Part shown: positions 1 to 7,344 of the stretch, piece by piece
Layout: the number at the start of each line of letters is the position of its first letter
How positions within the stretch are numbered: position 1 is the stretch's first letter
NCBI GenBank assembly: GCA_019313505.1
Contig: JAFDBA010000002.1
Span: forward strand, 1 to 33,572
Source: Deltaproteobacteria bacterium
GTDB taxonomy: Bacteria > Desulfobacterota > Desulfobacteria > Desulfobacterales > UBA11574
DNA length: 33,572 nucleotides
Direction of reading: 5' to 3'
Translations under genes and position numbers: made by a program
The notes under the pieces: generated by a model
What the model saw: the letters and a program-made list of their open reading frames with translations, nothing else
Databases searched by the model: none
Told to the model about the DNA's origin: nothing

Positions 1-2316
1 AAGGATCTGCCACCTGTATCGTTTTGCGATTCTTGGAAGTGAGGCTTCAATGGGTCCCAATATTTCCACGGACTTTAAAAAAGAGTGATTGTTGTTTTTC
101 AACGTATCACAAAGATCCCCGATATCCTGGGCATGCCGCCGGGTTTTATCCTTATCTTTCCCTGATATTTTAAGCTGGACCATCCTTGCAAATGGGGGAT
201 AATTCAGGCTCTTCCGGAAACTTATCTCCTGGTTGTAAAAGGTTTGAAAGTCCTGCTTTGTTGCAGATAAGACGGCGAAATGATTTGGGTTATAAGTCTG
301 CAGGATCACACGGCCGGGCACAGCTCCCCGCCCTGCCCTTCCGGCAACCTGGGCTAAGAGCTGAAAGGTTCGTTCCCCGGCTCGAAAATCCGGAAAGTTG
401 AGTGAAAGATCTGCGCAAATAATACCCACCAGAGTAATGTTGGGAAAGTCATGGCCTTTTGCGACCATCTGAGTCCCCACGAGAATATCTGTTGTCTGGT
501 TTCTGAGACCTTTCAGGATTTTCAGAATGGAACCTTTTCGCCGGGTGGTATCTCGATCCATCCTGGCCGTCCTGGCATCAGGGAAAAAAGATTTTACGGC
601 TGCCTCGACTTTTTCAGTTCCTATACCCAGCAAAAGGATTTTGGTGGATCCGCAGGACGTGCAGTTTGATGTGGATGCCCGCGCATAACCGCAGTAATGA
701 CATTTGTATGCATTGATCTTCTGATGCAGGGTAAGTGAAATATCACAATTTTTGCATCTTATGGCTTCACCACAGGCCGCACAAACCGGATAACTGGCAA
801 AACCACGGCGGTTTAGAAAAAGAAGAACCTGCTCCCCTCGAACGAGTGTTGCTTTCATTTCCCGGTGAAGTTCCGGTGTAATGAAGCGCCGAATTCCCCG
901 AACATCCCTGCTTTTGCACAGATCGACTACGGTTATCTCCGGGAGGGGTCGTTTTTCAACTCTTTTTGTTAATGTGACCACCTTAAACTTTTTTGTTGTC
1001 GTATTATAGTACGACTGTATCGAGGGTGTAGCAGACCCCAGCAGGGCAACGCCGTTATCAAGCTTTGCTCTTACAACTGCAAGATCCCTGGCATTATAAC
1101 GCAAACCACCCTCCTGCTTGTAGGATGTGTCATGTTCTTCATCAACGATAATAATGCCGATATTCACAAAAGGTGCAAACACGGCGGATCTTGCACCTAT
1201 TACGATAGCCGCTTCCCCTCGAGCGATACGCATCCACTGGTCATAGCGTTCTCCAGCTGAAAGACCGCTGTGAAGAATAGCAACACACTCTCCAAACCGG
1301 GCTCGAAAGCGACGTTCCATCTGGGAAATAAGGGCAATCTCCGGAACAAGGACCAGCACGGAATAGCCCAGGCTTATAACTTTTGCAGCAAGCTGCATAT
1401 AAACTTCTGTCTTGCCGCTTCCAGTGACTCCTGCCAGAAGACAGGTTGTAAATTTCCGGCCAAGGGATTCTGTTACTGTAAAGATCACACTTTTCTGTTC
1501 TTTTGTAAGCGTGTGAGCGGTGTCAGGTGCTATGGGTTCACCGAAGGGATCCCGGTACACTTTTTTTTGAAAAATCGAAATGTACCCGTCCGTTTCAAGA
1601 GATTTTATTAATCTTGGACCAGAAGGAACCTGTTCTTGTAATTTTTTTACGGAGATTTCACTGAAAGTTTTGAGAGTCTCAATGATTTTTTTTCTTGCAT
1701 TGGAAAGTTTTTCCATTGGAATATCCGAACCAATTAATGACACATATCGCTCCATCTTCGGTTTAGTTGACCCACCTTTTAGCTTGCGATTGCAAACAAT
1801 AACCCCCCGACTTTCCATGGAATGAATTAAAGCATTAGGGATGTGCTTATTAAAATTTTTGTTAAGGTCTTTGAAGCGACATGGTCCGGTCCCCAGCCGG
1901 TTTAAGATCTCCATTTCCAGAGGTGTGGTAGAATTATTTAAAAGAGAATCTTTCCCTTTTTCCGTAATTGCGATGGTGAAAAAGTCGTAAAGATTTAAGC
2001 CTCCGGGCAAAGCACATTTGATAACATCTCCTATGGGATGCAGGTAGTAGTCAGCGGTCCACCTGAAGAACGGAATCATGGATGAAGGGAAAAGGGGCTT
2101 TTCATCAAGGATATCCAAGATAGTTTTTATCCCTTCCTGATTTTCATCCTTTCCCTGGCCCAGGATATATCCTGTTACCCTGCGCCGGCCGAATGGGACC
2201 AGCACCCTTTTTCCCGTGGATACCAGTTCACCAAGATTTTCCGGAACGCTGTAAGTATAGGTATTGTATACCGGAAGCGCTACGGCGACTTCTATATAAG
2301 TCAAATATGATGCCAT
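1..2316 (-). CDS. priA: Primosomal protein N' (PriA replication-restart helicase), 3' end truncated by window edge
   Basis: Own translation of the minus strand from ATG at 2316 (MASYLTYIEVAVALPVYNTYTYSVPENLGELVSTGKRVLVPFGRR...) is open to position 1. It contains Walker A (LAGVTGSGKTEVYMQ), DEEH box (IIIVDEEHDTSYKQEGGLRYNARD), the zinc-binding CxxC series (CAACGEAIRCKNCD...CHYCG...CTSCGS) and GTQMVAKGHDFPNITLVGII. Not in the supplied ORF track because no stop falls inside the window. Confidence 0.96.
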   Translation of the reverse strand, partial: MASYLTYIEVAVALPVYNTYTYSVPENLGELVSTGKRVLVPFGRRRVTGYILGQGKDENQEGIKTILDILDEKPLFPSSMIPFFRWTADYYLHPIGDVIKCALPGGLNLYDFFTIAITEKGKDSLLNNSTTPLEMEILNRLGTGPCRFKDLNKNFNKHIPNALIHSMESRGVIVCNRKLKGGSTKPKMERYVSLIGSDIPMEKLSNARKKIIETLKTFSEISVKKLQEQVPSGPRLIKSLETDGYISIFQKKVYRDPFGEPIAPDTAHTLTKEQKSVIFTVTESLGRKFTTCLLAGVTGSGKTEVYMQLAAKVISLGYSVLVLVPEIALISQMERRFRARFGECVAILHSGLSAGERYDQWMRIARGEAAIVIGARSAVFAPFVNIGIIIVDEEHDTSYKQEGGLRYNARDLAVVRAKLDNGVALLGSATPSIQSYYNTTTKKFKVVTLTKRVEKRPLPEITVVDLCKSRDVRGIRRFITPELHREMKATLVRGEQVLLFLNRRGFASYPVCAACGEAIRCKNCDISLTLHQKINAYKCHYCGYARASTSNCTSCGSTKILLLGIGTEKVEAAVKSFFPDARTARMDRDTTRRKGSILKILKGLRNQTTDILVGTQMVAKGHDFPNITLVGIICADLSLNFPDFRAGERTFQLLAQVAGRAGRGAVPGRVILQTYNPNHFAVLSATKQDFQTFYNQEISFRKSLNYPPFARMVQLKISGKDKDKTRRHAQDIGDLCDTLKNNNHSFLKSVEILGPIEASLPRIAKRYRWQIL

Positions 2317-2468
2317 TTTTCTTTAATTTATCCAAGTTAGACGCTTAGTTGTAAATTTTGGGCTTTCTGTGGCAAAACTTTTTTTCTTGCCACAAATATT
2401 TTTAGTTCCGGCTTGTCCGGGTTAGGTTCATGCAAAGCAAAACTGGTTTTAATGCCCCCGTTTTTTTC

Positions 2469-2497
2469 TTGACACCGAAGCTGTTTTTCTTTAGAAT
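2469..2497 (+). promoter_or_regulatory. Putative sigma-70 type promoter (TTGACA-17 bp-TAGAAT)
   Basis: TTGACA at 2469-2474 and TAGAAT at 2492-2497 with 17-bp spacing, upstream of the small-protein gene at 2683. Confidence 0.55.
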
Positions 2498-2607
2498 ACA
2501 TTGTGCAAACTACCTGTGAAAATTAGATATTTTATCAAACACCTCAATTTGGTTACTATGTAGACAAAATATAGCTTTATTATAGATATTTTTCAACCGT
2601 ATCGGGC

Positions 2608-2642
2608 AGACCTTTGGAAAACGCTCCCTTTTGCAAAGGTCT
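2608..2642. repeat. Short inverted-repeat element AGACCTTTGGAAAACG...TTTTGCAAAGGTCT
   Basis: Arms AGACCTTTGgAAAA / TTTTgCAAAGGTCT; termini match the larger element at 15184-15325. Confidence 0.75.
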
Positions 2643-2682
2643 CATCAGAACATGTGAAAGGTGCTTTCATAAGGAGGAAGAT

Positions 2683-2985
2683 ATGCATAAAATAAGAAAA
2701 CAATCCATGATCTTGTTGTTAATTGCAGCCATGATCTTTATTCCATTCGGCACTTCCGCTCTTGCGCAAAGCAAGACTATGGATAACAATGTCAGCGCCG
2801 AAGCCATGACCGCAGACCTTTTAGTTATCAGGCCCTTGGGAATCGTTGCCACTGTGGTGGGCAGCGCCATTTTTATTGTATCTCTCCCATTTTCAGCTCT
2901 TGGTGGAAACACAAAAACCGCATGCCGGAAATTGGTCCAAGATCCTGCCAAATTTACATTTAAAAGACCACTGGGAGATTTTTAG
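2683..2985 (+). CDS. Small exported/membrane protein of unknown function (100 aa)
   Basis: ATG at 2683 preceded by AAGGAGG; N-terminal signal/TM segment (MHKIRKQSMILLLIAAMIFIPFGTSALAQ), second hydrophobic segment (GIVATVVGSAIFIVSLPFSALGG), C-terminal KLVQDPAKFTFKRPLGDF. Confidence 0.8.
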   Translation: MHKIRKQSMILLLIAAMIFIPFGTSALAQSKTMDNNVSAEAMTADLLVIRPLGIVATVVGSAIFIVSLPFSALGGNTKTACRKLVQDPAKFTFKRPLGDF

Positions 2986-3034
2986 CGTTTTATTGTGTTT
3001 TCTCTCCAAATTATTCTTTGAACAAGGAGTGTAA

Positions 3035-3832
3035 ATGGGTATAAAAGTTCCTGGGATTAAAGATTTAACTAAATTTGCAATGGAAGTTATCCGCCGTTCA
3101 GGTAAAGAAGCACTTTCCTATTATGGTAAAGGAAACCCCAATATTAAATTCGATGAGGAACTGGTTACAGAAGCGGAGCTCCATCTGATGGCATTTTTTC
3201 AGGATCAGCTCAACAATCATTTCCCAGAGCATCAGGTGTTTAAAAACAACCAGGCCGATAAAGACTACACCCATGATGAAAAGCGCTACCTGTGGATCTT
3301 TGATCCGTTAGATGGTGTTGCTAATTTTCAGGCTGGAATCCCCATTTGGGGCACCTCTCTTGCACTTATTGAAAATTTCTGGCCCGTTTTCGGTGCATTT
3401 CATATGCCGGCAACCGGCGATCTATTTCATGCACGGGCAGAACAAAAAGCTTTTTTGGGAAAAGAGGAAATCTGCGTATCTGATAAAAAAAATATTAACG
3501 ACGAGAGCCTTCTTTTCACTTACTCCCGGTTTCACCACAGTTATCGATCCACATTCCCAGGTAAAATCCGCGATCTGGGATGCACCGGTGCTCATATATG
3601 CTATGTTGCCATGGGTCGCGCGGAAGCCGCAATCATTGCTAACGAGTCGTATCAAGATCTTTCTGCAGCAGGTATCATTCTTGAGGCGGCGGGAGGAAAA
3701 ATCTGCAAGATAAATGGAAATAATTTTTTCCTTAACGAATACCTGGACGGACAAAAGATCAATGATCACCTTCTTGTCATGGCTCCCGATATCTACTCCC
3801 AAGTACGTAGCAGTTTGCATGAGGTTTCTTAA
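3035..3832 (+). CDS. Inositol monophosphatase family protein (divergent)
   Basis: DPLDGVANFQAGIPIWGTSLALI and DLSAAGIILEAAGGKI motifs; upstream AAGGAG. Confidence 0.85.
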   Translation: MGIKVPGIKDLTKFAMEVIRRSGKEALSYYGKGNPNIKFDEELVTEAELHLMAFFQDQLNNHFPEHQVFKNNQADKDYTHDEKRYLWIFDPLDGVANFQAGIPIWGTSLALIENFWPVFGAFHMPATGDLFHARAEQKAFLGKEEICVSDKKNINDESLLFTYSRFHHSYRSTFPGKIRDLGCTGAHICYVAMGRAEAAIIANESYQDLSAAGIILEAAGGKICKINGNNFFLNEYLDGQKINDHLLVMAPDIYSQVRSSLHEVS

Positions 3833-3934
3833 GCACTTTCCTTGATTATCCGAGTCAGGGCAACATAAATGATTTCAAGGACGATGGTTTCGTAAAAAGT
3901 TCATAAGCGATTTTGAGCAGTCAAGCTAAATAGG

Positions 3935-3995
3935 ACGCAGATTTTCGCAGACCCGCCTGCCATGCGAGGCACAAGCGGGCAGGTATACACAGATA
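3935..3995. repeat. Dispersed intergenic repeat (ACGCAGATTTTCGCAGA...TACACAGATAA) interrupted by a GC-rich hairpin
   Basis: CCCGCCTGCCATGCGAGGCACAAGCGGGCAGGTA (3952-3985) contains CCTGCC/GGCAGG arms and lies between AT-rich halves. Confidence 0.5.
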
Positions 3996-4047
3996 ATATT
4001 GTTATTTTGCAATTTAAGAATCTTGATAATATGTGTCCAAAAAAGGA

Positions 4048-4074
4048 AATTCCTAGACCATCAAGCTAGGGATT
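4048..4074 (-). terminator. Putative rho-independent terminator of the alpha/beta hydrolase gene
   Basis: Arms AATTCCTAG (4048-4056) and CTAGGGATT (4066-4074); on the minus strand the stem is followed by TCCTTTTTT. The stem overlaps the stop codon. Confidence 0.6.
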
Positions 4075-4965
4075 CATCTGATTAGTTAGCCACTTGTTTA
4101 CGGCGTTCACAAGATCCTGTTGATGACCGCTAAAGCGGTGATTGGCACCGGGAATTTTGACTATCGTAACATGTATTCCCGGCGTTGCACTTTTAAGGAG
4201 TCTGTCAGCCACATCAGGGTTTGCCAAGCGATCAGCCAGACCATGGACGATGAGAACCGGCTTAAAAATCCGGGCGATGTTTTTGTATGGGTCGGAAACT
4301 GTTTTCGGGCCCCTGAGGCTTACCACATGGTTAGCGGTGTAAAGTGCTTTACCCAGAGGACCCAGATTGATCAGCATCCATTCGTCTCCTTTACTCCCGG
4401 CTACCAAATCCTGGGCCTGGCGGAGAACCTGGCTTGCAGCCTTTAGGCCGAATACGCTTATATTCCATTCGAACAAATTGCCTGGAGGGCCGGTTAACAG
4501 CATGCCTTTAATCCTGGGATCTCCGGTTGCTGCAAGGTAGTAGAGTACACGGTTAGTGCCCATACTGTGGCCGAAAAGAAATATAGGATTATAGCCAAGC
4601 CGTGCCATTTCATCCACCGCTACAGTAATATCATAACGGTTATCTTCAAACCGGTTCTTTTTAGGACCCCGATCATGGTCACGCATGTTTAGCGCCAGAG
4701 TGGCAAAACCGAAATCAGCCAGGGTTTCCGGGAGAAAGGCCATGATACCAGAATAGAAGTTGCCGCTGTAACCGTGGATCATTACCACACCGACGTTATT
4801 TTGAACCGTATGAGGCCGGCGCAAAATACCGGTTAGGTTGATCCCGTCGGCAGTTTGCAGTTGAACCATTTCGATCCCGACATTTCCAGCAGCACGGGCC
4901 GCCGGGTTCAGGAAAACAAGGATAAGCAGAAAGGTCAAAACAAAAGATTTGAGAAATTGCATCAT
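4066..4965 (-). CDS. Secreted alpha/beta hydrolase (serine hydrolase family)
   Basis: Signal peptide (MMQFLKSFVLTFLLILVFLNPAARA), VMIHGYSGN, nucleophile elbow LFGHSMGTN, C-terminal Asp/His region (HGLADRLANPDVA...GANHRF). Confidence 0.9.
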   Translation of the reverse strand: MMQFLKSFVLTFLLILVFLNPAARAAGNVGIEMVQLQTADGINLTGILRRPHTVQNNVGVVMIHGYSGNFYSGIMAFLPETLADFGFATLALNMRDHDRGPKKNRFEDNRYDITVAVDEMARLGYNPIFLFGHSMGTNRVLYYLAATGDPRIKGMLLTGPPGNLFEWNISVFGLKAASQVLRQAQDLVAGSKGDEWMLINLGPLGKALYTANHVVSLRGPKTVSDPYKNIARIFKPVLIVHGLADRLANPDVADRLLKSATPGIHVTIVKIPGANHRFSGHQQDLVNAVNKWLTNQMNP

Positions 4966-4980
4966 TACCTCTTTATTTTA

Positions 4981-5045
4981 CCTAAATTGAGCGATTTTTT
5001 ACTCGATTTGCGCCGATCTCTTCGCAAAAAATCGCTCAGCTTAGG
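4981..5045. repeat. Inverted repeat with 20-bp arms upstream of the hydrolase gene
   Basis: CCTAAATTGAGCGATTTTTT (4981-5000) versus the reverse complement of 5026-5045 (CCTAAGCTGAGCGATTTTTT): 18/20 matches. Confidence 0.75.
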
Positions 5046-5134
5046 TTTTAGTTAGTGTATATGTAACGTTTCTGAAAATCTATACCGCTATAAGCGAACT
5101 AGTGTCCGTCCATAAATACATTTGAGCACTAAGT

Positions 5135-5280
5135 AGTTTCCAATTTATAAATGAGATATTTTTTCGATGAGCAAGGCCGCACAAGGGTTTTTGCCCGAGG
5201 CGTACTTTCTGTACGTCGAGGGCGGAAACCCGCGGAGAACGCCACTCATCGGAAAAATAGCTCATTTATGGATGGAAACT
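5135..5280. mobile_element. MITE-like hairpin element, about 146 bp, with ~36-bp terminal inverted repeats
   Basis: Left AGTTTCCAATTTATAAATGAGATATTTTTTCGATGAG; right end reverse complement AGTTTCCATCCATAAATGAGCTATTTTTCCGATGAG. The internal arms GGGTTTTTGCCC..CGTAC / GTACG..GGGCGGAAACCC continue the palindrome. Confidence 0.75.
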
Positions 5281-5301
5281 AAAATTTACAGGAGGTCCAA
5301 C

Positions 5302-5724
5302 ATGCTTATTCATAAGACCAAAGTACAGGTTCTCTTTGGTGATACCGACCCGTACGGCGTTGTTTACTTTGTTGCCTATTTTCGTTATTTTCATCAGGGC
5401 ATCGAAGAATTCCTGCGCCATATAGGCATATCACCGAAAACATTTTTCCGCAACCGGGAAGAAAAATTTGGAATGCCCAAAGTCGCAGCGGATTGTCGCT
5501 TTCTTATACCGGCCTATTATGGTGATTTGCTTGAGATGCACACCTCGATCAAGGAAATCAAGGATAAGGCTATTATTTTCCAGTTTCAATTTTATCGCCC
5601 TCCTGAAACTCGCTTGGTGGCGGAAGGAAGTGTTACATTTGTATGCATCGACCATACCTGGAAGGCCAGGTCGCTTCCGGAAATCCTGGTCGAAAAAATA
5701 CAAAACCATTTGCCGGCAAAATAA
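5302..5724 (+). CDS. Acyl-CoA thioesterase, 4HBT/YbgC-like hotdog family
   Basis: ATG 5302 with GGAGG RBS; KVQVLFGDTDPYGVVYFVAYFRYFHQGIEEFL matches the hotdog catalytic-region pattern (FxDTDxxGVVY). The longer ORF from 5167 only reads through the repeat. Confidence 0.9.
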   Translation: MLIHKTKVQVLFGDTDPYGVVYFVAYFRYFHQGIEEFLRHIGISPKTFFRNREEKFGMPKVAADCRFLIPAYYGDLLEMHTSIKEIKDKAIIFQFQFYRPPETRLVAEGSVTFVCIDHTWKARSLPEILVEKIQNHLPAK

Positions 5725-5747
5725 TTTTTCTATCAATTATTTTGCCG
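5714..5747. terminator. Perfect 13-bp hairpin between convergent genes, putative bidirectional terminator
   Basis: CGGCAAAATAATT (5714-5726), 8-nt loop, AATTATTTTGCCG (5735-5747). Confidence 0.65.
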
Positions 5748-5779
5748 ATATGATTGCAACGAGTTTTCTACAAGCCATC

Positions 5780-6523
5780 TCAAATCGATTTATGTAAAAC
5801 AACATCATTCCCTGAAATTGCCAGAAGCAATCCCCTGCGATTGGTGGCTTTTGCCACACGCAACCACTTTTCTTTGCTGAGGCCCCGTGCCAATGTGGTG
5901 AGGAGCAAGCCACCTTCCAGTTCACGGCTTCCTTTCATAACCATAAACTGGCGATGGTTGGTGAAGGCAAACAAAAGATGTCCGTTGGAAAGCAAGAAAT
6001 TATAGTCACCAGGATACTGGTCGATCATTTGCGTAGTACTATAAGCCAAAGCATCGAAAAGCATATCAGGTCCTGCGGCATGCCTGTGATGATCTTCCAT
6101 ATGGTCCCGGAGGTATTCAAAAGCCCTGGCCGAGTCGCTTACGGCATCTTCAATGGCAATATCACTACTTCTGTAAGATTCAATGGCCGGCGCTTTGCCG
6201 TTATGGGCAAAAATCCAATTATGACTGCCGAATTTTAGAACGAAGGGATGGGCATGGCACTCGTCCACTAAACCGCTGGTCCGAAAACGGATATGGCAAA
6301 TGATAATTCTACTCTTTACAACACGGGCCAGTTTTTGAAAACTGTCGTGCAAGTGACCTGAATGAAAAACCTGTTCAGCCGACTTTTCAATTAAGGCATG
6401 ATTTTTACGGAAAAAACCAATGCCCCAGCCGTCCATGTTTTTTTTGGCCTGGACTGCAAACAGGGGCATCGATTTGGGGGCGGAATAATCTTTTTTGGCG
6501 GAAAGGGCAAAAAGGTCACACAT
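5780..6523 (-). CDS. Class II glutamine amidotransferase (YafJ/GATase_4-like), catalytic motifs intact
   Basis: Cys at position 2 (MCDLFALSA), DGWGIGFF, ICHIRFRTSG, HPF, IFAHNGKA, DSARAFEYL. Confidence 0.9.
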   Translation of the reverse strand: MCDLFALSAKKDYSAPKSMPLFAVQAKKNMDGWGIGFFRKNHALIEKSAEQVFHSGHLHDSFQKLARVVKSRIIICHIRFRTSGLVDECHAHPFVLKFGSHNWIFAHNGKAPAIESYRSSDIAIEDAVSDSARAFEYLRDHMEDHHRHAAGPDMLFDALAYSTTQMIDQYPGDYNFLLSNGHLLFAFTNHRQFMVMKGSRELEGGLLLTTLARGLSKEKWLRVAKATNRRGLLLAISGNDVVLHKSI

Positions 6524-6534
6524 TTATACCAGCC

Positions 6535-7275
6535 TCAAACATCTCCAGCATATAACATATCCGGTCCGGCAATCACCAAAAGCTCACCTTTGGATTGAGG
6601 ATCCGGTATTATTGGGTGCCAATCGGTGCTAATCAGCTTTTCTCTGATGGAAGTAACCAGTAGAATGTCCCCCATACTTTCAGACTCTTTGAGAACCATC
6701 AGTTGTCCAAAGTTACAAAAGGCAAAGAGAAACGATTCATTGGCCAGAAAAAAAGTGTACTCCCCGGGGTAGTCTTCAAGAAGCTCTTGGATAGCGATGC
6801 GCATGGCAATGTATACACTGATATAGGGATTTTTGCGGTTGAGCAATACTAAGTGATCTCTTAAATATTCGAAAATTCTGGCTGTATAGACATCAATTTC
6901 AAGCCGTGGTGTTCCGACGGTCTGATATTCGCGAATGTTTTCAACAACTCCTACTTGGGCAAAAAGCCAATGGTGTTCTAAAAATTCAAGCTTGAAAGGA
7001 TGGTTGTGTGCACTGTGGCGACCACCGCTTTTGGGGCAATTTAGATGTGAAATGATGACCCGGCTATCGATGACCCGGGCAAGTCTTTGGAAGCTTTCGT
7101 GTACCTGATTTCGCGTAAACACCTGTTCGGATGATTTTTCCACCAAAGCCTGATCTTCGCGAAAAAAACCGATGCCCCAGCCGCTCATGTTTTTCTTACC
7201 CTTTTCCGCAAAGATGGGCAAGTATTTTTGGGGCGTATAGTTATATCCGGCCGAGATGGCTAAGATGTCACACAT
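6535..7275 (-). CDS. Class II glutamine amidotransferase-like paralog with degenerate glutaminase motifs
   Basis: ATG 7275 with GGGAGGG upstream (ORF track start 7308 is probably too long). MCDILAISA, SGWGIGFFREDQALVEKSSEQVF, ISHLNCPKSGG, LFAQVGVV align with the neighbour but differ at key residues. Confidence 0.88.
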   Translation of the reverse strand: MCDILAISAGYNYTPQKYLPIFAEKGKKNMSGWGIGFFREDQALVEKSSEQVFTRNQVHESFQRLARVIDSRVIISHLNCPKSGGRHSAHNHPFKLEFLEHHWLFAQVGVVENIREYQTVGTPRLEIDVYTARIFEYLRDHLVLLNRKNPYISVYIAMRIAIQELLEDYPGEYTFFLANESFLFAFCNFGQLMVLKESESMGDILLVTSIREKLISTDWHPIIPDPQSKGELLVIAGPDMLYAGDV

Positions 7276-7290
7276 GGGCCCTCCCGCTTC

Positions 7291-7305
7291 GAGACCTTTG
7301 CAAAA
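7291..7305. repeat. Isolated end of the GAGACCTTTGCAAAA hairpin-element family
   Basis: GAGACCTTTGCAAAA identical to one terminus of the element at 15184-15325; no matching partner arm nearby. Confidence 0.5.
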
Positions 7306-7306
7306 C

Positions 7307-7344
7307 ATTGTTTAATTCAATTATTTTGATATCAATTAAACAAT
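7307..7344. terminator. AT-rich perfect 11-bp hairpin overlapping the amidoligase stop codon (possible attenuator or processing site)
   Basis: ATTGTTTAATT (7307-7317) and AATTAAACAAT (7334-7344). Confidence 0.4.

Noticed and set aside
186-1825. Plus-strand ORFs at 186-401, 451-669, 1270-1611 and 1580-1825
   Set aside because: Antisense to the continuous minus-strand priA reading frame with clear PriA motifs; no recognisable protein content.
5080-5265. Minus-strand ORF of 61 aa and the upstream extension of the 4HBT ORF (5167-5301)
   Set aside because: Both are translations of the 146-bp hairpin element; the true thioesterase start with RBS is 5302.
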